From contig CAZSWV010000002.1 in the NCBI GenBank assembly GCA_964611295.1, forward strand, positions 124,001 to 188,000: a stretch of DNA of 64,000 bases, read 5' to 3'. Below are positions 49,874 to 58,364 of this stretch, in pieces. Numbering within the stretch: the first letter of the stretch is position 1; each line of letters opens with the position of its first letter. Origin of the DNA: B73-G16 sp964611295. GTDB lineage: Bacteria; Desulfobacterota; B13-G15. A program made the translations under genes and the position numbers. Below the pieces are notes generated by a model that saw nothing but the letters and a program-made list of their open reading frames with translations, had not been told where the DNA came from and made no database searches.

Positions 49874-50550
49874 TGGCACACGCTTATCAAGTAAAGTCTT
49901 TACAGAAAACGTTAGCTTATATTTTAGGATGCAGACCTGATGAATTTGGCCTGATTCTAGACGATAACGGCTTTGCAAAGATAAGTGAATTATGTAAAGT
50001 TTTAAAAGAAGAAGGTTGGTCTTACGTAAGTGAAAAAGATATAGTAGAAGCAGCGGTTACCGATGCAGAAAGGCGCTTTGAATTAAAGGAAGGAAAGATA
50101 AGGTTTACAGATATAAAAGGTCTTGAGTACGGATATTTTGAGAAGGTTGTGCCTCCTAGGTTACTGTTCTTAGGTATCAAGGAAGAAGGCTATTTATCTG
50201 TGCTTCACAGGGGGTTGTTGCCGCCACGGGGGCAAAGTTATATTTACCTTTTTGCTGAAAAAACGCTAGCAGAGAGAGTCGCAAAGCGCAGGTATGAACG
50301 TCCAGTCCTTTTGGAAGTTCTCGCTTCAGAGGCCTCCCAAGCAGGATTTGAGTTTTTTAAGGTCTTCCCCCTTATATTCGCAACTTATCACGTACCGAAA
50401 GAATACGTAAAAGGACCATATGTTAGAGAAGAAGTACTGCAAGCCTCTAAACCCAAACCGGTAAAGGCATTGGAACCTTCCTTTGAGGTGATACGTGGTA
50501 AAAGTTGGAAAGAGCAGGCAAAGAAGTTTAGGCGGAAGAAAATGCTTTAA
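49873..50550 (+). CDS. KptA/Tpt1-family protein with altered active site
   Basis: The 225-residue chain aligns along its whole length with RNA 2'-phosphotransferase KptA/Tpt1, which removes a splice-junction 2'-phosphate using NAD+. Matching segments are LAYILGCRPDEFGLILDDNG, RRFELKEG, PPRLLFLGI and RPVLLEV. The conserved R-H of the catalytic set (LRHxP) is replaced by G19-C20, the NAD-contacting HGT reads LGI (100-102), and RHxVHL reads QSYIYL. Only the arginine of RFEL (R68) clearly remains. It is probably not a normal Tpt1, but an RNA or ADP-ribose binder or a changed enzyme. It adds a 25-residue basic tail. Confidence 0.8.
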   Translation: MAHAYQVKSLQKTLAYILGCRPDEFGLILDDNGFAKISELCKVLKEEGWSYVSEKDIVEAAVTDAERRFELKEGKIRFTDIKGLEYGYFEKVVPPRLLFLGIKEEGYLSVLHRGLLPPRGQSYIYLFAEKTLAERVAKRRYERPVLLEVLASEASQAGFEFFKVFPLIFATYHVPKEYVKGPYVREEVLQASKPKPVKALEPSFEVIRGKSWKEQAKKFRRKKML

Positions 50551-50564
50551 AGGGGGCTAGGTCT

Positions 50565-50960
50565 ATGGGAGAGGAAAGGACAGAGGAAAGGCGTAGTTTT
50601 AAGGTGATCGATAAACGCTTCTTCGCCCAAAAGGACGCTATCGAAGGTCAAAGTCCAAAGGGAAAAGAACAAGAAGCTAAAGACCTTAAGGAAATGCCAT
50701 ATGAACAAGTTCCACCTATCACTTTTTCGGGATTTATCTATTCCCTTAGCACTACGTGCCTTATGCACTTGGGTGAGATCCCCAATCCTTCTTCTCAAAA
50801 AATTGAAAAAAACCTGACGTTAGCTAAGCAGACCATCGATCTGCTCGAAATACTAGCAGAAAAGACAAAAGGGAACCTTACGCCTGAAGAGGACTCCCTT
50901 TTGAAAAGCGCACTTACTGAGCTTAGGTTCTTATACGTCAAAGCACTTTCTGGACGTTGA
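50565..50960 (+). CDS. DUF1844-family protein
   Basis: Encodes 131 residues. After a charged disordered start (residues 1-48), the conserved domain reads FSGFIYSLSTTCLMHLGEIPNPS, LAKQTIDLLEILAEKTKGNLTPEEDSLL and LTELRFLYV. These are the hallmarks of DUF1844, common in Desulfobacterota-like and other bacteria and without known function. It is 14 bases past the KptA-like gene on the same strand and ends 6 bases from the convergent talC stop. Confidence 0.88.
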   Translation: MGEERTEERRSFKVIDKRFFAQKDAIEGQSPKGKEQEAKDLKEMPYEQVPPITFSGFIYSLSTTCLMHLGEIPNPSSQKIEKNLTLAKQTIDLLEILAEKTKGNLTPEEDSLLKSALTELRFLYVKALSGR

Positions 50961-50966
50961 AAAACT

Positions 50967-51617
50967 TTACCTTTTACGGGGGACTTTTTCCCAATCTTTT
51001 GAAAAACGCTCAATCCCTATATCCGTCAAAGGATGCGAAAACAGTTGCTCTAAAACCTTAAAAGGCATAGTGACGATATCCGCTCCCAAAAGGGCAGCTT
51101 CAAGCACGTGCATGGGGTGTCTGACACTTGCTACTATAACTTGTGTGAACAAGTCGTAATTGGAATAAATTTCTAAAATCTGTTCAACCAAGCGCATACC
51201 TTCTGAAGCGATATCATCCAAACGTCCAACAAAGGGGCTTACATAAGTAGCACCAGCCTTTGCAGCGATCAAGGCTTGAAGAGGTGAAAAAACCAAGGTC
51301 ACGTTTGTCCTTATCCCTTCGGCTTCGATCCTTTTGACAGCTTTAATCCCTTCGGGCGTCATGGGAATCTTGACCACTACGTTATCCCCCAACTTGGCAA
51401 GTTCTTTCGCTTCCTTCAACATACCCTCTGCGTCTTTTGCGGTAAGCTCAAGGCTAACAGGACCAGGTACTATTTTACAAATTTCTTGGACAAGCTCCCA
51501 AAACTCCAAGCCTTCTTTGGATATAAGCGTAGGATTGGTCGTCACTCCCTCCACCAATCCCATTTCCAGCCCTCTTTTTATTTCGTCCAAATTGGCGGTA
51601 TCTAAAAAGAACTTCAT
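50967..51617 (-). CDS. Transaldolase / fructose-6-phosphate aldolase of the TalC-MipB family
   Basis: Encodes a 216-residue small transaldolase. The start MKFFLDTANLDEIKRGLEMGLVEGVTTNPTL and Schiff-base lysine K83 in VVKIPMTPEG are diagnostic. ITTNVTLVFS-like and ATYVSPFVGRLDDI stretches complete the barrel. Family members are either transaldolases of the pentose phosphate pathway or aldolases. Sequence alone does not settle which, though thermophilic members of this size are usually transaldolases. It lies 3 bases past the class II aldolase gene. Confidence 0.93.
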   Translation of the reverse strand: MKFFLDTANLDEIKRGLEMGLVEGVTTNPTLISKEGLEFWELVQEICKIVPGPVSLELTAKDAEGMLKEAKELAKLGDNVVVKIPMTPEGIKAVKRIEAEGIRTNVTLVFSPLQALIAAKAGATYVSPFVGRLDDIASEGMRLVEQILEIYSNYDLFTQVIVASVRHPMHVLEAALLGADIVTMPFKVLEQLFSHPLTDIGIERFSKDWEKVPRKR

Positions 51618-51620
51618 GGC

Positions 51621-52199
51621 TCAACCTCCAGCCTTCGGTTTATAAACCAGTCCTTGTAACAACATGGCTAAATATAAAAGTTTACATGAAGACTCAAGTG
51701 CTGAACTTAACATGAGCGCCTCTTCTAGATCTTCACCAATGGCAAAGGAACCGTGCCCGCGAATTATAGCCACTTTGGCCTCTTGAAGGCAAGGAATTAT
51801 AGCCCGGGCCACTCCCTCAGATCCAACCGGATCTCTTACTTCCACAACCGGTACCTTCTTTAAAATAAGCCTGCCTTCAAGGTCCACAGGCGATATCTCG
51901 TCGAGATAAAGGGAAAGCAACACGGCATAAGGGGGGTGACAATGTAAAATCGCCTTTGCGTTCGTTTGACCGTAAATAGCCTGATGGACAAGTAGTTCAC
52001 TCGAAGCTCCGGGGCAAGGACCTTCAAAAGGAGCCATGACTAGGTCCCTTTCCTCAAGGCATGCGAGCATAGCTTTATGTCTGGTAATTAAAATCCCATC
52101 ATTACACTTCACACTCATATTCCCGCTATGGGAGGATATAAGCCCCAAACGACCGAGTTCCTTCCCTATCTTTACAAAAGAAAGAAACACCACTTTCAC
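51621..52199 (-). CDS. Class II aldolase/adducin-family protein
   Basis: Encodes 192 residues of the fuculose-phosphate aldolase type. Zinc ligands are visible in ILHCHPPYAV (two histidines) and IIRGHGSF. The catalytic glutamate is probably in GASSELLVHQAIYG. The GNMSV segment binds phosphate in relatives. Possible substrates include fuculose-1-phosphate or methylthioribulose-1-phosphate, and I cannot choose. The start is GTG behind GGGGG. It is co-transcribed with the small transaldolase gene. Confidence 0.87.
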   Translation of the reverse strand: MKVVFLSFVKIGKELGRLGLISSHSGNMSVKCNDGILITRHKAMLACLEERDLVMAPFEGPCPGASSELLVHQAIYGQTNAKAILHCHPPYAVLLSLYLDEISPVDLEGRLILKKVPVVEVRDPVGSEGVARAIIPCLQEAKVAIIRGHGSFAIGEDLEEALMLSSALESSCKLLYLAMLLQGLVYKPKAGG

Positions 52200-52231
52200 C
52201 CCCTTTGTTAATTTTTAAATGAAAGCACCTT

Positions 52232-52261
52232 TTGAGGTATCATTTCAAGATATGTTATAAC
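52232..52261 (+). promoter_or_regulatory. Predicted promoter of the tRNA nucleotidyltransferase-coaD-ispG operon
   Basis: TTGAGG (52232-52237), an 18-base spacer and TATAAC (52256-52261) end 11 bases before the ATG at 52273. The mRNA leader would be about 5 bases. Confidence 0.45.
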
Positions 52262-52272
52262 ACGAAAAGGCC

Positions 52273-53661
52273 ATGGACCTAAAAAAAATTGAATTGCAGG
52301 TGTTGAACGAGCCGATTTTAAAGCTGATCTCTGAAGAGGTCCAGAAAGAGGGTTTGAACCTTTATCTTGTAGGGGGGGCCTTAAGGGACTACTTCTTAGA
52401 CCTTAGGCCAAGGGATTTCGACTTCTTGTTTGAGGGTAGTCGTGAGGGACTTGAAACATTCCTCAGGACCTTGAGCAGAAAACTCAGGGCTTCTTATTTT
52501 TTACTCGGTAAAAAGGACCACATGTTGTATAGAATGGTAATAGACCAAAAGGTCTTAGATTTTACCCTCCTTTGGGAAGGAAGTATTGAAGAAAACCTCA
52601 AAAGGCGCGATTTCACCGTAAATGCTATAGCGTATTCTCTTAGCCAGAGGCGCTTCTACTTACACCCAGATTCCTTAAGAGACTTAGAGGAAAAGAAGCT
52701 GCGCCTAGCATCACCTGAAGCTTTCCTTTTTGACCCTTTGCGGATTTTAAGGGCCTTCAGGTATATGGCAACCCTCGGGTTCACTGTTCCTTTTGAACTA
52801 AAACAAAAGATCTTAAAAAACGCCCATATGTTGTCAAACGTCGCGCCCGAAAGGATATTGACTGAACTCGAAGAGATCTTCCTTTCGGAGTCGCCATACG
52901 AAGCTATAGTTGAGATGGCAGACAGCAAGGTCATGGAAGCCCTTTTCCCCGAACTCTCTTTTTTAAGGGGCCTTGAACAGGGACCATTTCACACAAAAGA
53001 TGCCTTCTGGCACTCGGTCTTGGTCACAGTAGAAGTGCTTAAGATTGCCAAAGACCCTACCCCTTTAGAACCTTTGTACAACAAAGAGGACAAATTAGCC
53101 TTGGCTTATAGCGCCCTATTTCACGACTTGGGGAAAAGGGAAACTTTATCAACTGATAGTGAAGGGGTACATCATTTTTACGGCCACGAAGTCGCTTCAA
53201 AAGAAAAAGCCCTGAAGATAATAGAAAGGTACCCCTTCTCGAGAGGACTTTCTCAAAAGATCGTCTGTTTAGTAGAAAATCACATGTACGTGTTGAACCT
53301 TTCCCAATCCAATCCTACTGATAGGGCTATAAGGAGGTTTATAAGCCGAATAGGTGAGGAACTCGAATTGGCACTGATCCTCGCTTGGGCGGAATGGAGA
53401 GAAAAAGGAAAAGACGAAGACGCTTATCGCCAGTTCCTAAGCAGGGTGATTGCGTTGAAAAGGGAACTCAAGGCCTTTCAACCGCTTATCAAAGGACGGG
53501 ACCTGCTCGACCTTGGATTTCCTCCAGGACCTATTATTGGACAAATACTACAAAAAGTCCATGAACTCCACCTGGATGGGGTTTTAAAGACAAAAGAAGA
53601 GGCCATGGAATTCGTAAAACAAAATTTTCTCACAAAGGGGGAAACATGGGAGAAAAAGTAG
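52273..53661 (+). CDS. Class II CCA-adding-type tRNA nucleotidyltransferase with HD domain
   Basis: Encodes 462 residues. The nucleotidyltransferase core has LVGGALRDYFLDLRPRDFDF (GG 34-35, D48 and D50 as metal ligands) and the KRRDFTVNAIAYSL motif. The nucleotide-recognition helices follow (FDPLRILRAFRYMATLGF, APERILTELEEIF). An HD phosphohydrolase domain comes next (ALFHDLGKRE, around residue 285). It could be a CCA-adding enzyme, an A-adding enzyme working with a CC-adding partner as in Aquifex, or poly(A) polymerase. The tRNA role is the most likely. It overlaps coaD by 16 bases. Confidence 0.9.
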   Translation: MDLKKIELQVLNEPILKLISEEVQKEGLNLYLVGGALRDYFLDLRPRDFDFLFEGSREGLETFLRTLSRKLRASYFLLGKKDHMLYRMVIDQKVLDFTLLWEGSIEENLKRRDFTVNAIAYSLSQRRFYLHPDSLRDLEEKKLRLASPEAFLFDPLRILRAFRYMATLGFTVPFELKQKILKNAHMLSNVAPERILTELEEIFLSESPYEAIVEMADSKVMEALFPELSFLRGLEQGPFHTKDAFWHSVLVTVEVLKIAKDPTPLEPLYNKEDKLALAYSALFHDLGKRETLSTDSEGVHHFYGHEVASKEKALKIIERYPFSRGLSQKIVCLVENHMYVLNLSQSNPTDRAIRRFISRIGEELELALILAWAEWREKGKDEDAYRQFLSRVIALKRELKAFQPLIKGRDLLDLGFPPGPIIGQILQKVHELHLDGVLKTKEEAMEFVKQNFLTKGETWEKK

Positions 53662-54134
53662 CGGTATACGCAGGCTCTTTCGATCCATTGACGTACGGAC
53701 ACGTTAACATCATAGAGAGGGCACTTAAGATCTTCGACAAGGTAATAGTGGCTGTAGCTACAAATTACCAAAAACAACCCTTATTTTCTCCTGAGGAAAG
53801 AGTTGAGATGATAAAAGAGGTATTTAAAGACGAACCACGAGTTGAAGTAGAAAGTTTCGAAGGGTTGCTTGTGGATTACATGAAGAAAAAAGATATTAAG
53901 ATCATTATAAGGGGACTAAGGGCTACATCTGATTTCGAATACGAATACCATATGGCTTCCATGAACAGAAGCCTTTACCCCGAGGTAGACACCATATTCA
54001 TGGTTACAGCTAAAGACTATTTCTTCATCAGTTCGCGTACAATCAAGGAAATTGCAAGCCTTGGTGGTGAGGTATCGGATTTTGTTCCTCCCATTGTTGC
54101 CAAGAAATTGAAGGAGAAATTTAAGGGCAAATGA
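53646..54134 (+). CDS. coaD: Phosphopantetheine adenylyltransferase
   Basis: Encodes the 162-residue enzyme for the penultimate step of coenzyme A synthesis. The T/HxGH motif is YAGSFDPLTYGHVNIIERA, and the second nucleotide-binding motif is FISSRTIKEIASLGG. IIRGLRATSDFEYEYHMASMNR is highly conserved in CoaD. It overlaps ispG by 4 bases. With panBCD 5 kb away and acpS, the window holds several CoA-related steps. Confidence 0.97.
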   Translation: MGEKVAVYAGSFDPLTYGHVNIIERALKIFDKVIVAVATNYQKQPLFSPEERVEMIKEVFKDEPRVEVESFEGLLVDYMKKKDIKIIIRGLRATSDFEYEYHMASMNRSLYPEVDTIFMVTAKDYFFISSRTIKEIASLGGEVSDFVPPIVAKKLKEKFKGK

Positions 54135-55213
54135 AAAGGAGAAAAACCAAACAGATTAAGCTTGGGGAACTGAAGATAGGAGGAGATGCTCCTATTGTTG
54201 TACAATCCATGACTAAGGTCCATCCTGAAGATATTGAAGGGACTCTGTTCCAGATAGATGAAGCTTATAAGGCAGGGTGCGAGGCTATAAGGATTGCCGT
54301 ACCAGATAGAAAGGCGGTAGAAGCCCTCAAAGAGATAAAAGCTAGGTCCCCCATCCCTATCATAGCCGATCTACACTTCAGTCCTAAATTGGCTATGATG
54401 GTCTTTGACACTGCGGTTGAGGGGATAAGGCTCAACCCTGGAACGATGCCTAAGGAAGCACTTAAGGAAATACTAAGTGCTGCTAGGGAAAAAAAAGTAA
54501 CCGTACGGATAGGGGTAAATTCCGGATCCCTTCCTCAGGAATACCATAGGTTTGAAAAGCTGTCAGAAGCCCTAGTAGCCTGTGCCTTGGATGCATTAGA
54601 ACTAGGCGAATCAGTAGGGTTATATGAGATGAAGTTCTCCCTTAAGGCAAGCGATGTGGTAGAGACACTGGAGGCCAATAGGCGTTTCGCAACCCTTACA
54701 GATTACCCTATCCACCTCGGTCTCACTGAAGCAGGACCTTTGTTTAGCGGAACTGTGAAATCCGCAGTGACATTGGGCGTATTGCTTTCAGAGGGGATAG
54801 GCGACACCATCAGGGTGTCCTTGACGGGTCCCCCCGTGTGGGAGGTAAGAGTTGCATATAAGATCTTAAGTGCCTTAGGACTGAGAAAACGCGGGGTGGA
54901 CATCATCTCTTGCCCTACTTGCGGTAGGTGTAAGGTGGATCTGATCCCTATTGTCACGGAACTTGAAAAGAAACTCGAACATATAACAGAACCGCTTACG
55001 GTAGCTGTCATGGGATGCGTGGTAAATGGCCCTACAGAAGCACGTCATGCAGACGTGGGAATTGCAGCCGGGAAAAAATCAGGTGTATTGTTCCGTAAAG
55101 GCAGGATAATAGATAAACTTCCACCCGAAAGGTGGATAGATAGGCTTCTTGAAGAAATCAACGCCCTTCTGAAAGCATCTGATAAGTATAACGAATCCTC
55201 TGAAGTACTGTGA
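54131..55213 (+). CDS. ispG: 4-hydroxy-3-methylbut-2-enyl diphosphate synthase
   Basis: Encodes the 360-residue iron-sulfur enzyme of the MEP isoprenoid pathway (ring-opening of MEcPP). Cluster ligands are the pair in ISCPTCGRC and the cysteine of GCVVNGPTEA, whose nearby glutamate is the fourth ligand. The barrel start VVQSMTKVHPEDIEGTLFQI is typical. It overlaps coaD by ATGA. Its last 56 bases overlap the end of the opposing CDP-alcohol transferase gene, one of the largest convergent overlaps in the window. Confidence 0.97.
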   Translation: MKRRKTKQIKLGELKIGGDAPIVVQSMTKVHPEDIEGTLFQIDEAYKAGCEAIRIAVPDRKAVEALKEIKARSPIPIIADLHFSPKLAMMVFDTAVEGIRLNPGTMPKEALKEILSAAREKKVTVRIGVNSGSLPQEYHRFEKLSEALVACALDALELGESVGLYEMKFSLKASDVVETLEANRRFATLTDYPIHLGLTEAGPLFSGTVKSAVTLGVLLSEGIGDTIRVSLTGPPVWEVRVAYKILSALGLRKRGVDIISCPTCGRCKVDLIPIVTELEKKLEHITEPLTVAVMGCVVNGPTEARHADVGIAAGKKSGVLFRKGRIIDKLPPERWIDRLLEEINALLKASDKYNESSEVL

Positions 55214-55742
55214 TGAAACTAAAAACTAAAATTACCCAAAGTATTGGCACCACCCATCCACTGAATAAAGCTATCGAAATCAGAATTATCCTCTCCGGAC
55301 GCTCTAACCATCCTACTTTACAAGAAGAAAGGAACACTTCAGCACGTGCTCTACAAAAAGGAACCATTATGCTACCCATCATCGAGAATAACGATAACAG
55401 CATGTTGTCTATATCACCTTTTGTGGCATAATAAAATACAAAGGCAATAAACAAAAGAAAATCAGAAAAACGATCCATTACTGAATCAAAAAAAACTCCA
55501 AAAGAGGTGGCTTTTCCGTTTATACGGGCTACAGCACCATCGAGCACATCGAACATGCCACCTATAAGCACTAAAAGCCCTGCCCACCGCCATTTACCGT
55601 AAGCTATGAAAAAAGAAGCTACTGCATTGACAATTACTCCTAATAAAGTTAACACATTGGGACTCAAAGAAGACAAACGTAAAGCCTTAGCCACTTTGAA
55701 GAACAAGGGGTCAAACCTGGTCTTAAAAACTTGGGCTAACAT
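55158..55742 (-). CDS. CDP-alcohol phosphatidyltransferase family membrane protein
   Basis: Encodes 194 residues with about six membrane helices. The catalytic motif D-G-x2-A-R-x8-G-x3-D-x3-D is complete (FDVLDGAVARI through FGVFFDSVMDR). It transfers a phosphoalcohol from a CDP-linked donor during phospholipid synthesis. Candidates are phosphatidylglycerol phosphate or phosphatidylinositol phosphate synthase, and the acceptor is not decided by sequence. I chose the ATG at 55742, 6 bases after a TATACT -10, predicting a leaderless mRNA. A TTG at 55781 would add 13 polar residues. Confidence 0.88.
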   Translation of the reverse strand: MLAQVFKTRFDPLFFKVAKALRLSSLSPNVLTLLGVIVNAVASFFIAYGKWRWAGLLVLIGGMFDVLDGAVARINGKATSFGVFFDSVMDRFSDFLLFIAFVFYYATKGDIDNMLLSLFSMMGSIMVPFCRARAEVFLSSCKVGWLERPERIILISIALFSGWVVPILWVILVFSFITVLQRIRYTYQMLSEGR

Positions 55743-55748
55743 GGCAAT

Positions 55749-55754
55749 AGTATA
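55749..55754 (-). promoter_or_regulatory. Predicted -10 element of the CDP-alcohol transferase gene
   Basis: TATACT on the minus strand lies 6 bases before the ATG at 55742. The -35 region is weak, so this rests mainly on the -10 and on the absence of a Shine-Dalgarno. Confidence 0.35.
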
Positions 55755-55826
55755 GCTATCATTTTGATCCTCAGAAGACAAGGACTAATTTTAAAAAACC
55801 AATCTCAATACCCCTTTGGGGTACCC

Positions 55827-55856
55827 TTGACAGTAGCCGAAAAACTCGTGTAGTAT
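55827..55856 (+). promoter_or_regulatory. Predicted promoter of the BCAM0308-like/iorAB operon
   Basis: A perfect TTGACA (55827-55832) is followed after 18 bases by TAGTAT (55851-55856). Transcription should start near 55863, leaving a leader of about 145 bases before the GTG at 56008. I see no strong hairpin in that leader. Confidence 0.55.
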
Positions 55857-56007
55857 TTTTTTCAATTGGAAAAGATGTTTATAAATCGAGTGGTTTATTT
55901 GATTCCAAGAAATTTAGTCTGTACTTGCCCTTACCTAATCCTTGCCGATAAACGAAATTTTACCCTTAATTCATCAAGACCAATACGAACAAGGAGGAAC
56001 AGAAGGG

Positions 56008-56481
56008 GTGCGAAAGGATAAGTTTCTTAAGGATTTTGAACACGATCCTTATTCCGAATCTCGAAAACTTCAGGAGGGCACCTTTTGTAAGGAGTGTGGG
56101 GCTGTCTACGTAAAGGGACGGTGGACATGGCCTTTTGAGGAATTGGAAGGGAAAACGCCTTCGATATGTCCTGCATGTAGGCGCATAAGGGATGATTATC
56201 CTGCAGGTGAAATAGTTATCTCAGGGACCTATTTCCTGGATCATAGGGAAGAGATACTTAATATCGTTTATAATGTCCTGGAGCAAGAAAAGGAGCGTTC
56301 GCCGTTAAAGAGGGTCATTAAAGTTGAAGAAGGAAAAGGATTTATGCGCATGAGCTTTACCGACGATCATTTGGTAAGGAGGATTGGCGAAGCCCTTTAC
56401 AGGGCTCATAAAGGAACTTTGGAACTTCAATATGCCGAAGGCGATAAGTTTTTGAGGATTCAATGGAAAAGGGACAAATAA
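56008..56481 (+). CDS. BCAM0308-like zinc-ribbon protein
   Basis: Encodes about 157 residues. A four-cysteine zinc ribbon (C27, C30, C54, C57: FCKECGAVY and ICPACRRIRDD) is followed by YPAGEIVISGTYFLDHREEILN and a domain with VEEGKGFMRMSFTDDHLVRRIGEAL. The pattern matches proteins annotated BCAM0308 family, distantly NMD3-like, with no known role. The GTG at 56008 is placed by AAGGAGG. A TTG at 55942 in the same frame has no such site. It precedes iorA by 16 bases, so a link with indolepyruvate oxidation or its iron-sulfur enzyme is possible. Confidence 0.75.
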   Translation: MRKDKFLKDFEHDPYSESRKLQEGTFCKECGAVYVKGRWTWPFEELEGKTPSICPACRRIRDDYPAGEIVISGTYFLDHREEILNIVYNVLEQEKERSPLKRVIKVEEGKGFMRMSFTDDHLVRRIGEALYRAHKGTLELQYAEGDKFLRIQWKRDK

Positions 56482-56497
56482 CAGAGGAGGAATTCCG

Positions 56498-58345
56498 ATG
56501 GAGAAGAAAGTGCTTTTAGGCAATGAAGCCATAGCTCGAGGTGCATGGGAGGCAGGGGTTATGTTCGCTTCAGCTTATCCGGGAACTCCTAGTACAGAAA
56601 TTTTGGAAAGCTTGGTCCAATATAAGGAAGTGAGGGCAGAATGGGCCCCTAACGAGATGGACGCCCTGCTTGCAGCAGCCGGTGCCTCCCTCACAGGGGC
56701 AAGGGCTATGGCCTCTATGAAACACGTGGGGGTAAACGTGGCAGCTGATGCCCTTATGACCCTTTCTTATACTGGCATAGAAGGAGGGCTAGTCCTTGTG
56801 ACAGCTGATGACCCTTCACTCCATAGCTCCCAAAATGAACAAGACAACAGGCACTATGCTAAATTCGCTAAGGTCCCTATGCTCGAACCTTCGGATGCCC
56901 GTGAGGCAAAAGAATTTACAAAAATCGCCTTTGAAATTTCTGAGCTTTTCGATACGCCTGTGATGGTTCGTACAACCACAAGGGTATCACATACCCGAGG
57001 GGTAGTAGAACTCGGAGAAAGGCAGGAACCCAAGAGGGAATATGTGCTTCGTCCTAATCCCAAAAAATATACGATGATCCCAGCATATGCGGGGCCGAGG
57101 CACGTAGTTGTGGAGGAACGGATAGAAAGGCTCAAGGCCTTTGCAGAAACCTTTGAACACAATCGAATAGAATGGGGTGATAAGTCTGTTGGGATCATTT
57201 CCAGTGGTGTTGCTTACACCTATGCCAAAGAGGTGTTTCCCAATTACAGCTTTCTGAAGTTAGGCATGATATGGCCTTTACCTGAAAAGAAGATAAGGGA
57301 ATTTGCAAGTCAGGTGGACAGGCTCTGGATAATAGAGGAGCTCGACCCCTTCATTGAGGAACATGTAAGGGCAATGGGAATCCGTGTCGACCTAGGGAAG
57401 GACAAAATACCCTTGTGTGGAGAACTCTCCCCTACAAGGATCCTCGAAGCCATAGAAGGCAAAAGCTTCATACCCAAAGTAGAATACAAAGGTACCATAC
57501 CAGGTCGCCCACCCAACCTTTGTCCAGGGTGTCCTCACAGAGGTGTTTTTTATGTTTTGAAAAAGTTGAAACTTTTTGTCTTTGGCGACATAGGCTGCTA
57601 TACGCTTGCAACCCTTCCACCTTTGGAATCCATACATACCTGTGTCTGTATGGGGTCAAGTGTCGGAATGCTGGAAGGAGCGGTTCAGATCCTAAAGGAA
57701 AAAGCCTTAGGAAAAACGATATGCGTTATAGGTGAATCCACCTTCCTCCATGCCGGGATACCTGCTCTCTTAAACCATACCTATAATAAGTCGAACGGGA
57801 CGATAATAGTTTTGAACAACTGGACTACAGCTATGACTGGTGCCCAAGAACATCCTGGTTCAGGTTATACTGCTAAAGGGGAAAGGACATTTGCTGTCAA
57901 CTATGTGGAGTTAGCTAAAGCACTTGGGGTAAAGGAGGAAAACATAAAAGAGGTTAACCCTTATAAGTTAGAAGAACTCCAAAAAGTCATCAAAGAAGAA
58001 GTCTTTAAGGATGAACCATCCTTCATCGTGACTAAGGATAGTCCTTGCGTACTGTTAAGGAGGGCTATCAAAAACTATAACCCACCTCTAGTTGTGGATG
58101 AGGAACGCTGTACTGGGTGTAAGCAATGTTTAGAAAGCGGATGCCCTGCCCTATTTTGGGATGCTTCAAAAGCTGGAGAATACCGCACAACTGAAGGGAA
58201 GATCAAAAAGCGGAAGGGAGTTGTCAAAATTAACGAATTGCTTTGTGTAGGGTGTGGATTGTGTTATCAAATTTGTAAGTTTGAAGCAATAAGAGGACAA
58301 ACTGAAAAGGTCCCCATTGGATTTGAAGTAATACCTCTTGAATAA
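56498..58345 (+). CDS. iorA: Indolepyruvate:ferredoxin oxidoreductase, alpha subunit
   Basis: Encodes the 615-residue TPP-binding subunit that decarboxylates aryl pyruvates to aryl-acetyl-CoA and reduces ferredoxin. The pyrimidine-binding domain starts LLGNEAIARGAWEAGV. The TPP pocket has VFGDIGCYTL and VLNNWTTAMTGAQEH. Two [4Fe-4S] motifs close the protein (CTGCKQCLESGCP and CVGCGLCYQIC). The enzyme is oxygen-sensitive, supporting an anaerobe. In amino-acid fermenters it works on transaminated Phe, Tyr and Trp. Some bacteria run it in reverse. Confidence 0.96.
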   Translation: MEKKVLLGNEAIARGAWEAGVMFASAYPGTPSTEILESLVQYKEVRAEWAPNEMDALLAAAGASLTGARAMASMKHVGVNVAADALMTLSYTGIEGGLVLVTADDPSLHSSQNEQDNRHYAKFAKVPMLEPSDAREAKEFTKIAFEISELFDTPVMVRTTTRVSHTRGVVELGERQEPKREYVLRPNPKKYTMIPAYAGPRHVVVEERIERLKAFAETFEHNRIEWGDKSVGIISSGVAYTYAKEVFPNYSFLKLGMIWPLPEKKIREFASQVDRLWIIEELDPFIEEHVRAMGIRVDLGKDKIPLCGELSPTRILEAIEGKSFIPKVEYKGTIPGRPPNLCPGCPHRGVFYVLKKLKLFVFGDIGCYTLATLPPLESIHTCVCMGSSVGMLEGAVQILKEKALGKTICVIGESTFLHAGIPALLNHTYNKSNGTIIVLNNWTTAMTGAQEHPGSGYTAKGERTFAVNYVELAKALGVKEENIKEVNPYKLEELQKVIKEEVFKDEPSFIVTKDSPCVLLRRAIKNYNPPLVVDEERCTGCKQCLESGCPALFWDASKAGEYRTTEGKIKKRKGVVKINELLCVGCGLCYQICKFEAIRGQTEKVPIGFEVIPLE

Positions 58346-58364
58346 GATGTAAGGGAGGTAAAAG

